Assembly (NCBI GenBank): GCA_031259325.1
Contig: JAIRLM010000003.1
Location: 1-32,986, forward strand
Length of the DNA: 32,986 bases
From: Puniceicoccales bacterium
Lineage (GTDB): Bacteria; Verrucomicrobiota; Verrucomicrobiia; Opitutales; JAIRLM01
Reading direction: 5' to 3'
A program made the translations under genes and the position numbers. Each line of letters starts with the position of its first letter. Position 1 is the stretch's first letter. The notes under the pieces are model-generated. The model searched no databases. It saw nothing but the letters and a program-made list of their open reading frames with translations, and had not been told where the DNA came from. Positions 15,603-24,059 of this stretch are shown in pieces.

Positions 15603-16238
15603 CTATACAAGCATTTGCTGGGTCGCAAGCATTGGCCCGTAATGTCGGCCGGCCCATTGGGCCAAAATCCCAAAAAAGAGGCCAATCATCGCAGCGACGG
15701 CGGACAGGAAAACGCCCTGCCATGGAATGGCAAAACCAGCGGATTTCGTAAGCAGAAGCCCAAGCATAGTACAAAAAGCCGCAAACCCGGTGGCAATCCC
15801 TCCATCAGCAACCCGGGCCAAGGCAACGCGCGACACGGAATCCGGCAACGGCGGAATTCTATAAGAAACAGCAAGTCCGTCGTCCAGGATAACGCAACGC
15901 ACCATCACCTCATGCCCATTTGCCGCCTTTCGCAAAGTCTGCTCCATCAGAGGCACATACGCCTTACTCCGCACAAAAAAAAGCGGCACGCCAGACGATA
16001 GGCCAAGGCACAGCATGACAATCTTATCCGCCACTCCCTCCCGCAACTTCAAACTTTCTTCGTCTCCCACGGCTGGAGCGGCGGTGACCTCGGGCTCCGG
16101 CATCACGCAACCATCCGCCCCGTAACAAACCGCCGGACCCGAAGCCGAAACAGCCAATTCGTGCAAGTCTGAACGCCCAAACTTAAGATTCCACGCCACT
16201 GCGAACTCATCCCAAAATCGTGCTACCCGTGCGTTCAC
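15603..16238 (-). CDS. Hypothetical protein with a C-terminal hydrophobic hairpin
   Basis: A 211-aa frame from GTG 16238 with no clear ribosome-binding site, so the start is uncertain. The N-terminal 140 residues are soluble, with a Pro/Ala/Glu patch (MPEPEVTAAPAVGDEE). The C-terminal 60 residues contain two closely spaced hydrophobic helices (about 147-166, GIATGFAAFCTMLGLLL; and about 173-195, GVFLSAVAAMIGLFFGIL) joined by a short turn, then a polar tail. A short-looped hydrophobic pair of this kind is the hallmark layout of chlamydial inclusion-membrane proteins, which are T3SS substrates; here the resemblance is structural only. I recognise no family. It stands alone on the minus strand, convergent with the hepT/mntA pair. 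Confidence 0.5.
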   Translation of the reverse strand: MNARVARFWDEFAVAWNLKFGRSDLHELAVSASGPAVCYGADGCVMPEPEVTAAPAVGDEESLKLREGVADKIVMLCLGLSSGVPLFFVRSKAYVPLMEQTLRKAANGHEVMVRCVILDDGLAVSYRIPPLPDSVSRVALARVADGGIATGFAAFCTMLGLLLTKSAGFAIPWQGVFLSAVAAMIGLFFGILAQWAGRHYGPMLATQQMLV

Positions 16239-16441
16239 GCGTAATCTTGTACGCCTTTGCGCAGGCGAATGACATAATCTGATGCAATATTACAATTTAA
16301 AAACATTATCAGGCCATTTGGGGAAAATGAAAATTAACACATCGGCGATTTTAGCGAATTATTTAATTGTGGCATTTTTCCGTCATTATCACAAATTAAG
16401 CTTTTTTTTCGCGGTAGTACGCGAGAAACTTGCCATCAGTC

Positions 16442-16702
16442 ATGGGTTGGGGAGGAGTTGGAATCAGTACGCGGCCGAGGTACATTGCCAGAGGCAAGGC
16501 GGGAAATGATAATGGGCGGTCATCTGCACAGGAACTTGAGGTCACACAGGTGGATGTTTGCAATGGGAGGTATTCAGTGGAGGCTACTGCGGTTCCGAAA
16601 CAGGCGTTTGATGTCCTTGTGGCCCTTGCCAAGCAAGGGGCGTTGTTCCAGCAAGGGTGTGGTGGGGATCTTAGGCCGCTCAAGCTTTTGGTTGATGCGT
16701 AG
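16442..16702 (+). CDS. Possible small protein, unknown
   Basis: An 86-codon frame from ATG 16442 to TAG 16700-16702 encodes a protein whose second half (VDVCNGRYSVEATAVPKQAF and then DVLVALAKQGALFQQG) has the look of a real domain. A long opposite-strand frame (16396-16683, TTG start, Thr/Pro/Cys-rich) also exists, and both cannot easily be true. The plus frame looks more protein-like to me, but there is no ribosome-binding site right before ATG 16442, and its end overlaps the fmt 3' end by 23 bases. The upstream 200 bp (16239-16441) is AT-rich and seems to hold no gene. Low confidence. Confidence 0.3.
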   Translation: MGWGGVGISTRPRYIARGKAGNDNGRSSAQELEVTQVDVCNGRYSVEATAVPKQAFDVLVALAKQGALFQQGCGGDLRPLKLLVDA

Positions 16703-17615
16703 TATGGGCTTGTGTTGCTGGCCGCATTTTTTCCGTTGGTAGCTGGAGTTCAAAAATGCGGAGGGTGCCGGCGGCGGTTGCGATTTCGAGGGCATCGTTG
16801 TTGACTCCGAGTATGGTCCCAGGTGCTGCTGGTGGGTTGTCTGTGCGCCATTCGGTGTGGCCAATCTTTGTGGGCTCGCCGTTGTAGATGAAGAAACTCC
16901 CCGGCCAAGTTGTGTAGGCTCGTGTCTGAGCTTCAAGATCCCTGGCTGGTTTATTGAAATCCAGCATTCCATCGGATTTTTGAATGAGTTTTGTGTAAGT
17001 TGCCTTTGCGTGATCCTGTTCAACGGGAACCACGCGGCCGGTTAGGACGGTTGTCAGGTATTTTTCCAGAACGATTGCAGCAATGAAGGATACCTTTTCC
17101 CGGAGCGTGGGCGTGGTTTCCATGGGATCGATGTCGATTGCCTCGGCCGCGTAAATTGGTCCCGCGTCCATGGCTTGGACAAGTTTCATGAATGACACAC
17201 CCGTTTGCGTTTTGTGTTGCAGAATAGCGTTTTCGATGGGCGCCGGGCCGCGGAGCTCCGGCAGTAGCGATGGGTGTAAATTTAAAAAACCAAGTGGAAT
17301 GCCATCCAACAGAGTTTTTGGCAGGATACATCCATAGGCAAAGACGAGGCCCGCATCGGCTTCCAACGCAAGCATCCAGGGGAGAATTTCTTCCCTGGGC
17401 CGCTCCGGTTGCAGCAGGGGAATTTTATTTTCACGGGCCCAGGCGGTGATGGGATTTGCCTGCAAGCGGAGGCCGCGGCCGCGTTTTTTGTCCAAGCCAC
17501 TCACGACGCCGGCGAGGCGAAATGCCGAGCCGGAATTTTCAAAAAGCCATTGTAGCGCGCGGAGACCGATGCCATCGGATCCCAAATAGACCAACTTTTT
17601 AGGGGAATTAATCAA
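16680..17615 (-). CDS. fmt: Methionyl-tRNA formyltransferase
   Basis: Transfers the formyl group from 10-formyl-tetrahydrofolate to initiator Met-tRNA. The protein shows FLNLHPSLLPELRGPAPIENAI, with the catalytic Asn and His (NxH) and the SLLP folate-binding loop, and MDAGPIYA with the catalytic Asp. A C-terminal tRNA-binding domain follows (about residues 210-305, including PGTILGVNNDALEIATAAG). The open frame begins at TTG 17675, but the natural N-terminus should be near KKLVYLGSDGIGL. TTG 17615 has GAGGA 9 nt upstream and gives 311 aa, the usual length, so I prefer it. The N-terminal motif reads GSDGIGL instead of the common GTPxFA, a mild divergence. It follows the antiporter gene on the same strand by 60 bp. 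No def gene is adjacent. Confidence 0.9.
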   Translation of the reverse strand: MINSPKKLVYLGSDGIGLRALQWLFENSGSAFRLAGVVSGLDKKRGRGLRLQANPITAWARENKIPLLQPERPREEILPWMLALEADAGLVFAYGCILPKTLLDGIPLGFLNLHPSLLPELRGPAPIENAILQHKTQTGVSFMKLVQAMDAGPIYAAEAIDIDPMETTPTLREKVSFIAAIVLEKYLTTVLTGRVVPVEQDHAKATYTKLIQKSDGMLDFNKPARDLEAQTRAYTTWPGSFFIYNGEPTKIGHTEWRTDNPPAAPGTILGVNNDALEIATAAGTLRIFELQLPTEKMRPATQAHTTHQPKA

Positions 17616-17675
17616 AGCGGTAGATCCTCGAACGATTCCATGCCGTTGCCAAGGAAAGATGTCCGAACCTTCCAA

Positions 17676-19235
17676 TCACAGAAGTAAAAAGGCCGAACCC
17701 AGAATGATGGTTGGCGGAAGCGCGGCGGCTAGTAATCCGAGGGGGGAAACGCCCCGGGGGAAAAATCTCTGCAGGATGGATTGGCCGGCGGGGTTCGGCG
17801 CATTGGCGATAACCGTAAGTCCGCCACCGCTGAGGGCTCCCGCGGCAATGGCATACTGCAGGGCGCTATTGCCGGAAAACTCCGGAACCAAAGAGCACAG
17901 GTAGGTGATGGCTGCGTTGTCGTTAAACGTGCTCAGACCCATGGCTCCGAAGAACAACCACAGACGGGACATGCGCTCCAATACCGGGGCAATCCACCAT
18001 TCCTGCAGCCCGCCGTGGGTTACCAACCCAGCCAGGAAAAATCCGACGAAAATGGGTTCGCGGAGGGAGACGCGGTACTGAAAATGCGACGTGGCTTGAA
18101 TAAATGCCAGGAAGATAAGGAAAGTATACCAGAATGTCTGCGGCGAGTGGAGATTGGCCACGCTCCAGGCGATGAAGAGAATATGTACCAACGTAACCCA
18201 GAATGGCACCGCTGATTCCGCGGATTCGGCGTCCTTGGGCTCATCCCGCCGCAACGCCTCCGCCTTGCCATTGAGTAACAGCAACTCCCGGCGGAAAACG
18301 CAGGCGTACATGAGCGTGTTGAGTCCGATGCCCACCATGGCCCGCCAGCCAAAATGCGTGAACATGAACATCAGGTCCCAGTTCCACTTATCGGCGACAA
18401 TGAGCACGGGCGGTGCGGCGAAGTGGGTTAACGTGCCGCCGACGGAAACATTGGCAAAGAGCAAACCAAGGGTTCCATAGGAAAATGCCGTGGATGGGGA
18501 AAGCGGGTAAAATTTTCGCGCCAAAAGCATTGCGGCTATGGTAATTGCCGCCGGTTCGGTGATAAACGATCCCAGCAGTGGGGCGATGGAAAGAATGGTA
18601 ATCCACCAGGCGGAAACACTCGCATGGCCAATTCGGGCCACGAATCCGAGGATGCGCTCGGCAAACGCGAGAATGGGTTTACTCGCCGCCATGGCCATGA
18701 TCACCACCACAAACATGGCCTCCGTGTAGGAAACCCGATGGGACACATAGAAGCAGAAGTCATCCCAGCCGTAGCGCAGGGTGATGGCCAGGGCCACGGG
18801 GATAATCCAGATGCCAAAAATGGCCTCAATTTCGCCCATGAAGTGGCAGAGAGTGGCGGGAAAGGAAACGGGGATTTCCGAGGTGTTTTTTGTTCTCTGC
18901 GGATTCATCGACAAACGAAATTCATGGCGCTCCTCAAGTCGTTGAGACAGGCGCAGAAATTTCGGAGCCAGGAAAGTATGCGCGATGGCACCGAAAAAAA
19001 GAAGGGTTACCACCACGTTCATTGGCGCATACGCAACACGCACGCGCAGGGTCTCCCAAAGCGTGAGCGGACGGTTTAATTCCCGCATAAGTTGGTTTTC
19101 GCATTTTTGGTAAATTTCCAGGGGGATCGGATATTCCACACCGGATGGGCGCGGGACCAAGTGTTCGCCACGGGATTCGCCGGTGAGCAGGGCGGCAAAA
19201 ATGAACACCGTCAAAAATGGAAGCCTTCTGAGCAT
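17676..19235 (-). CDS. Putative Na+/H+ antiporter (family common in Chlamydiae and Verrucomicrobia)
   Basis: A 519-aa polytopic membrane protein with a signal-like N-terminus (MLRRLPFLTVFIFAALLTG), a 60-residue polar region and then about 11-12 hydrophobic helices. Conserved-looking elements inside the membrane are GSFITEPAAITIAAMLLAR, NVSVGGTLTHFAAPPVL and STFNDNAAITYL; the acidic and Asn residues in them are likely ion-binding positions. The helix pattern and motifs match the putative Na+/H+ antiporter family (Pfam PF07399, named from memory), of the ion-transporter superfamily. It would exchange Na+ for H+, consistent with an organism that also carries an ion-pumping pyrophosphatase. I start at ATG 19235, which begins the signal sequence; the frame is open to 19325. 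It is divergent from rarA and upstream of fmt. Confidence 0.75.
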   Translation of the reverse strand: MLRRLPFLTVFIFAALLTGESRGEHLVPRPSGVEYPIPLEIYQKCENQLMRELNRPLTLWETLRVRVAYAPMNVVVTLLFFGAIAHTFLAPKFLRLSQRLEERHEFRLSMNPQRTKNTSEIPVSFPATLCHFMGEIEAIFGIWIIPVALAITLRYGWDDFCFYVSHRVSYTEAMFVVVIMAMAASKPILAFAERILGFVARIGHASVSAWWITILSIAPLLGSFITEPAAITIAAMLLARKFYPLSPSTAFSYGTLGLLFANVSVGGTLTHFAAPPVLIVADKWNWDLMFMFTHFGWRAMVGIGLNTLMYACVFRRELLLLNGKAEALRRDEPKDAESAESAVPFWVTLVHILFIAWSVANLHSPQTFWYTFLIFLAFIQATSHFQYRVSLREPIFVGFFLAGLVTHGGLQEWWIAPVLERMSRLWLFFGAMGLSTFNDNAAITYLCSLVPEFSGNSALQYAIAAGALSGGGLTVIANAPNPAGQSILQRFFPRGVSPLGLLAAALPPTIILGSAFLLL

Positions 19236-19344
19236 GTTTCGCAGTCTGTTGCGCAGACCGGTTCTGTCAATCGCCGGAGAAAATGCGCATTCCTCGCGTA
19301 CGACAACGCTGGTAATTTGAAGCACTCCGGTTAGCGTTGGCGAT

Positions 19345-20646
19345 ATGGCTCAACAGGGTAATTTATGGAACGACGACGGGACCAACTCCGGCGATAAAGG
19401 ATTTTTTCGACACATCCCGTTGGCCGTGCGCATGCGGCCCAAAAAGCTAGCGGATGTGGTGGGTCAGGAGCATCTTCTTGGTCCAAACTGTTTTTTGCCA
19501 CGGATGATTCAACGGGATAATTTCGGAAGCATCATTCTCTTCGGGCCCCCCGGATGCGGGAAAACCTCACTCGCCGAGGTAATTGCCAACGAAACACGCA
19601 GTAAGTTTGTTGCTATCAACGCGGTCATGTCCAATGTGGCTGAATTGCGTCGCATTATTCAGGATGCTCGCGGGGCTGCCCGGCCGCCCATTTTGTTCAT
19701 CGACGAAATCCATCGGTTCAACCGCGCGCAGCAAGATTCCCTTCTCCCGGATGTGGAACGTGGGACTATCCGGCTCATCGGAGCAACGACGCATACCCCG
19801 GCGGTTTATATCATTTCCCCGCTGCTTAGCCGGAGTCACCTTTTTCAATTGGAACCGCTTAAGGTCGATGTGATTAAAAATTACCTGCTGCGGGCGTTGC
19901 ACGATAAGGAAATAGGATTGGGGAGCAGTGGATGCGATTTGGACAACGAGGTGTTGGATATTCTAGCCCAAAGTTGTGATGGCGACCTACGCCGGGCGCT
20001 CGGGAACTTGGAAACGCTCGTCATGGGCGCAGCCACCGGAACCCGCATCACCATCTCTCTCTGGGAGGCCTTTGCCGCCGAACGGCACATCCGATACGAC
20101 CGCGACGAGTCCGAGCACCATGCAACTATTTCCGCCTATATCAAAAGCATGCGCGGCTGTGATCCCAATGCAGCTGTCTATTGGTTGGTAAAAATGCTGG
20201 AAGGTGGGGAGGACCCCCGGTTTATCGCCCGCAGGCTGGTCATATTTGCTTCCGAAGATGTCGGCCTCGCCGATACGCGCGCCCTGCCACTTGCCAACGC
20301 CTGCTACGCCGCTTGCGAAACAGTTGGCATGCCCGAATGCGCCATTAATCTGAGCCACGTAACCGTATTCATGGCGCTGGTGCGAAAAAGTAACTCCACA
20401 TACATGGCACTCACCAACGCGCGCGAGGAAATGCGTACGCACCCCGTGCAGCCCGTTCCGAGCTATTTGCGCAATCAGCCCAAATCCATAGCCCGCCGGT
20501 TGAACACGGAGTCCTACCTCTATGCCCACGATTATCCGGACAACGTCACCGGCCAAGCGTACATGGTTGAACCAAAAACATTCTATCATCCCCGGAACGC
20601 CGGCGACGAAATCGCATTAAATGCGCCAAGGCGAACAACTTATTAG
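19345..20646 (+). CDS. rarA: Replication-associated recombination protein A (AAA+ ATPase)
   Basis: RarA (MgsA) is an AAA+ ATPase related to clamp loaders that acts at stalled replication forks with single-strand-binding protein. The 433-aa product shows the N-terminal PLAVRMRPKKLADVVGQEHLL, Walker A GPPGCGKTS (67-75), Walker B ILFIDEIHRFN (116-126), a sensor-1-type IGATTHTP and LLSRSHLFQLEPL (arginine finger region). The C-terminal tetramerisation domain includes MLEGGEDPRFIARRLVIFASEDVGLADTRAL and ends RNQPKSIARRL. Length and motifs are normal and the gene appears intact. It is divergent from the antiporter gene with about 110 bp between starts. A transposase remnant abuts its 3' end. Confidence 0.95.
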   Translation: MAQQGNLWNDDGTNSGDKGFFRHIPLAVRMRPKKLADVVGQEHLLGPNCFLPRMIQRDNFGSIILFGPPGCGKTSLAEVIANETRSKFVAINAVMSNVAELRRIIQDARGAARPPILFIDEIHRFNRAQQDSLLPDVERGTIRLIGATTHTPAVYIISPLLSRSHLFQLEPLKVDVIKNYLLRALHDKEIGLGSSGCDLDNEVLDILAQSCDGDLRRALGNLETLVMGAATGTRITISLWEAFAAERHIRYDRDESEHHATISAYIKSMRGCDPNAAVYWLVKMLEGGEDPRFIARRLVIFASEDVGLADTRALPLANACYAACETVGMPECAINLSHVTVFMALVRKSNSTYMALTNAREEMRTHPVQPVPSYLRNQPKSIARRLNTESYLYAHDYPDNVTGQAYMVEPKTFYHPRNAGDEIALNAPRRTTY

Positions 20647-20860
20647 CGATTGAAATGCGCGGTTTTGCGCCTAGTTGTTTCTTGTTTTTGCAGTGTCCTA
20701 GGGTTAAAAAACGTGTGTGCCAATTACGGACGGACTGCGACGAAATTCTAAGCTCTTTACTAACTTGTGTATAAATTTTGCCGCTTACAACCAGCCATAC
20801 GGACGCGTCTTTCAAATCCTGATTATATTTTATAACGTATGGGAGTTTAGCCGTAAGCAT
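20647..20860 (-). pseudogene. IS630-type transposase N-terminal (HTH) remnant
   Basis: A minus-strand frame opens at ATG 20860. Its first 70 residues include KDASVWLVVSGKIYTQVSKE and then LRISSQSVRNWHTRF, a helix-turn-helix like the N-terminal part of IS630-family transposases (tandem HTH, then a DDE domain). Everything after about residue 71 runs antisense into the end of rarA and no longer looks like transposase, so only the N-terminal 60-70 residues survive. No inverted repeat or catalytic DDE part is visible. Together with the AT-rich DNA up to the rodA start (20861-21034, no gene seen), it fills the 388-bp gap between rarA and rodA. The family assignment is from motif resemblance. Confidence 0.5.
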
Positions 20861-21034
20861 CTCTAGCGCAACAGAAAAAAATCCACCCAGGTCAAAAATT
20901 ATCAGGCTTTGCTATAAATTTCGCGCAAATATTTTTCACACGACCATGAATACGTCTAGCTCTCCGCGTAAAGCCGGCGGTTGAGGGACAAAAATCTTCT
21001 CATTTGCGACAAAAGCGCATAGGGGACTTGAACC

Positions 21035-22246
21035 GTGCGAAGGATTGGGCGCAAAAACTGGGAACGGGACTGGGTCAATCCGGCCTGCATGCTTCTGTTA
21101 GTGCTCCTGGGCGTGATATCCATTCGATCGGCGCAACTTTCGATTCATGGCAATCAATGGCGGGGCCAGCTGATTTGGTTTCTGCTGGGAACTGTTTGCT
21201 ATGTGCTATGTGCCCGGTGGCATTATTCAATTTTTTTACGCCATGCACATTGGATTTACCTCCTCGGGATTTTTTCCCTATTGATGCTTTGGTCGCCCTT
21301 CGGCCTGCGCCGTTACGGTGCCTTGCGGTGGATCGGGCTATTTGGCCTCTGCGTCCAACCGGCGGAATTTGCGAAGTTTTCCACGCTGATTATGCTGGCC
21401 GGGACGCTGACGGGGGCGAAAATGGGACCCATTCGCGAGTCGAAGTCACCCCTCCTGCGGGCTTTCATAATTTTCGCCATTCCGTGGTTTCTTATTTTTC
21501 TACAACCGGATTTGGGCTCCGCGCTCATTCTCCCCCCAATTCTTCTGGCCATGCTTTACGTTTCCAATCTATCCAGCCGCTTTTTTTTGGTCATTTTTGC
21601 ACTGGGAATCCTTGCGCTTAGTGCGGTCACCTGGGACCTCTACCGCTATCGCAATTTCTTGGATGCAAACGACCTCTCCCCGGGCGAGCACGGAGGACTT
21701 TACCAAAAACATTCCTGGTTCCCGCTGAAAGATTACCAGCGCAACCGCATCATCGGGTTCATCGCCCCGGAGGTGGTGGATCCGCAGGGCACGGGAATCA
21801 GCTGGAATTTGCGCCAATCGCTTATTTCCATCGGATCCGGTGGATTTTGGGGCAAGGGGTATGGAAACGGCACGCAGGCACAGTTGGGCTATTTGCCCAA
21901 GGCGGTGTCGACGAATGATTTCCTGTTTTCCGTACTCGGTGAGGAGCGGGGTTTTCTGGGAACCTCGGCGGCGCTGTTGCTCCTGAGCACGCTCATAGGA
22001 AATACCTTTCGCATCGCTGGCCTGGCCCACGACCGCTTTGGCCGCTATTTGACCGTGGGTATTGGGGTGTTTTTTCTCATGCACATGCTGATTAACATTG
22101 GCATGACCCTGGGACTCATGCCGATTACGGGAGTACCCCTGCCGTTTCTAAGCTACGGTGGGAGCTTTTTGATCGTGTGTTGCATTTTACAGGGAATCGT
22201 GCAGAGCGTCTATCGGCGGCGGCGGAACGTGGACCGCGAGGGATAG
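21035..22246 (+). CDS. rodA: Rod-shape peptidoglycan glycosyltransferase RodA
   Basis: A SEDS-family membrane glycosyltransferase that polymerises lipid II into glycan strands for cell elongation together with a class B penicillin-binding protein. The 403-aa product has about ten membrane helices and the SEDS landmarks LRRYGALRWIGLFGLCVQPAEFAKF, IFLQPDLGSALIL (a conserved acidic residue in the extracellular loop region), NLRQSLISIGSGGFWGKGYG, STNDFLFSVLGEERGF and LPFLSYGGSFLI. RodA rather than FtsW is favoured by the GTQAQLGYLPKAVSTNDFLF segment and by the absence of division genes nearby. The GTG start at 21035 has AGGGGA 8 nt upstream. An RNase E/G gene follows after 26 bp, a pairing also seen in other bacteria where rng lies in the shape-gene region. 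Confidence 0.9.
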   Translation: MRRIGRKNWERDWVNPACMLLLVLLGVISIRSAQLSIHGNQWRGQLIWFLLGTVCYVLCARWHYSIFLRHAHWIYLLGIFSLLMLWSPFGLRRYGALRWIGLFGLCVQPAEFAKFSTLIMLAGTLTGAKMGPIRESKSPLLRAFIIFAIPWFLIFLQPDLGSALILPPILLAMLYVSNLSSRFFLVIFALGILALSAVTWDLYRYRNFLDANDLSPGEHGGLYQKHSWFPLKDYQRNRIIGFIAPEVVDPQGTGISWNLRQSLISIGSGGFWGKGYGNGTQAQLGYLPKAVSTNDFLFSVLGEERGFLGTSAALLLLSTLIGNTFRIAGLAHDRFGRYLTVGIGVFFLMHMLINIGMTLGLMPITGVPLPFLSYGGSFLIVCCILQGIVQSVYRRRRNVDREG

Positions 22247-22272
22247 GATGGAAATGAAAAATTTTGATATTT

Positions 22273-23937
22273 ATGAAAAATTCTAACAGTTCACCGCGCC
22301 AAGATTCGGAACCGTGCGGGGAAAAAATTGACGAACGGGAGCTCAAGGATGGCTCCAAGGACCGGGCAAAGGACCAGTCGCTTCTCCAACGCATCATAAA
22401 GGGGTTAACCCGCAATGACCGAAAATTTCGCGAGATCGTCATCAGTCGCCAGCTGGGCATAACCCGCGTCGCCGTGCTCATTGACGGCATAATGGAAAAT
22501 TTTGAAACGGATGCCTACAGGGGCGCGGATCTGGTCGGGGCCATTTTCAAGGGGCGCATTCAAAAGCTCGAGGACGGGCTAAAAGCGGCCTTTGTCATCA
22601 CCGGACAGGAAAAAAATGCGTTTCTCCACTACTGGGACATGCTTCCAGCGGCCAATGATAGCTTTGAGGTTGTCACCAAGAATCCGGCAAAATCCAAAAT
22701 TACCCCGGATGACATTCCGCGCATGTACCCGGTTGGTGCGGAGGTTTTGGTGCAGGTTTCAAAGGCGCAAATGGGGACCAAGGGGGCACGGGTTACCACG
22801 AATATCACCGTCACCGGCCGCTATCTCATACTAACCCCGTTCAATGAACAGTGTGGCATATCGCGGAAGATTGAGGACGAAAAGGAACGGGAGCGGCTCA
22901 AGGGCATTTTGGAAAAATTAACCGTCCCAAACGGCATGGGGATTGTCATCCGGTCCTCCGGCGCGGAAAAGAAGCTGAAGTTTTTCATCCGCGACCTGTC
23001 CATTCTGCTCTCCCGCTGGAAAGCTATTTCCAAAAAAGCGAGCGAAATGGAGGACCCAGGATTGGTCTACCGGGAACCGGGACTGATCGGCCGGTCCGTG
23101 CGAGATTTTCTCACCGATGACGTGGATCGTATTGTAACCGACTCGCCACAGGTCTTTGACGAAATCGTCTCCGAAATCAACGAAATCGCGCCGCAACTAC
23201 GGGGAAAGGTGGAACTTTACAAAGATGAGATGCCGGTTTTGGAACACTTCAACGTCGAAAAGCAGGTCCAACGCACATTCAGCCGGCGCCTTCCCCTGCC
23301 ATCCGGTGGAGAAATCGTTTTAGAGGAAACGGAGGCGCTCATCGCCATCGACGTAAACACAAGCTCGCACAAGGTCGCAAGGGATGAGGGGAAAAATCTC
23401 CTCCTACAGGTCAATTTAGAAGCCGCGCGGGAAATCGTTCGGCAAATGCGACTGCGAAATCTGGGCGGGCTCATCATTATCGACTTCATCGACATGAAAA
23501 ACAAGGCGGATCAGAAGCAAGTCTTCGACGCTGTGCAGGAATTGATGTCCCATGACAGCGCCAGGTTTCAAATTTTACCCATTTCGCCCATGGGGATCAT
23601 GCAAATCACCCGACAGCGCCATTCGCAGAGCATGGGCCGGGAAATGCGCATTTGTTGCCCCTATTGTTCCGGCCGGGGAACCGTCCAATCACCCCAGACC
23701 ACGGCCATGGTTCTTCAGCTGGAAATCCTACGCACCCTCGGCCAATTGCGCAAGGACAGCAGTAATAAGCGCACGCACACGCTGAAAATTTTTCTCCATC
23801 CGCAGGTGTTAGATGTCCTCCGGCAACAGGAACGGCAAATTCTTGAAAATTTAGAAGATACCTACGGCGCCCGACTTTTTTTTCAGGCAGATGAAACCAT
23901 GCACTTGGAAAATTATAAAATCCTCCAGGAAATTTAA
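22273..23937 (+). CDS. rng: Ribonuclease E/G family endoribonuclease
   Basis: A 554-aa single-strand-specific endoribonuclease for rRNA maturation and mRNA decay. It has a charged N-terminal extension (about 1-50), then the S1-containing catalytic region (VGAIFKGRIQKLEDGLKAAF, NAFLHYWD). The Mg-binding segments AIDVNTSS and LIIIDFIDM supply the two catalytic aspartates. CPYCSGRG is the zinc-link pair that joins subunits. There is no long disordered C-terminal scaffold like that of E. coli RNase E, so it is closer to RNase G in build. I chose ATG 22273; a TTG at 22264 is also open and neither has a strong ribosome-binding site. It lies 26 bp after rodA and is probably co-transcribed with it. 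Confidence 0.92.
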   Translation: MKNSNSSPRQDSEPCGEKIDERELKDGSKDRAKDQSLLQRIIKGLTRNDRKFREIVISRQLGITRVAVLIDGIMENFETDAYRGADLVGAIFKGRIQKLEDGLKAAFVITGQEKNAFLHYWDMLPAANDSFEVVTKNPAKSKITPDDIPRMYPVGAEVLVQVSKAQMGTKGARVTTNITVTGRYLILTPFNEQCGISRKIEDEKERERLKGILEKLTVPNGMGIVIRSSGAEKKLKFFIRDLSILLSRWKAISKKASEMEDPGLVYREPGLIGRSVRDFLTDDVDRIVTDSPQVFDEIVSEINEIAPQLRGKVELYKDEMPVLEHFNVEKQVQRTFSRRLPLPSGGEIVLEETEALIAIDVNTSSHKVARDEGKNLLLQVNLEAAREIVRQMRLRNLGGLIIIDFIDMKNKADQKQVFDAVQELMSHDSARFQILPISPMGIMQITRQRHSQSMGREMRICCPYCSGRGTVQSPQTTAMVLQLEILRTLGQLRKDSSNKRTHTLKIFLHPQVLDVLRQQERQILENLEDTYGARLFFQADETMHLENYKILQEI

Positions 23938-24020
23938 AGGACGTAATCGATGTTTTAGTTCGTAAACTGGTGCCAAGTCGTCATTACAGGCAAATTGTGC
24001 AAAAAGTTTCACTGTAATCA

Positions 24021-24049
24021 TTGACAATATTCAAGTAAGGTCATAAATG
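24021..24049 (+). promoter_or_regulatory. Candidate promoter for the 24060-25934 gene
   Basis: A perfect TTGACA (24021-24026) lies 17 bp before TAAATG (24044-24049), a weak -10; CATAAA at 24042-24047 is a second choice with 15-bp spacing. The predicted start of transcription, around 24055, is close to the ATG at 24060. The same bases carry TAAGGT, a ribosome-binding-like site that fits an out-of-frame ATG at 24047 better, so the two readings conflict. Confidence 0.35.
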
Positions 24050-24059
24050 CGTATCCGAT

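Noticed and set aside
16396-16683. 95-codon minus-strand frame overlapping the end of fmt
   Set aside because: TTG start and a Thr/Pro/Cys-rich, low-information product; the opposite frame looks more protein-like, so this is probably a shadow. It was also checked as a frameshifted fmt tail, but fmt ends at a normal length.
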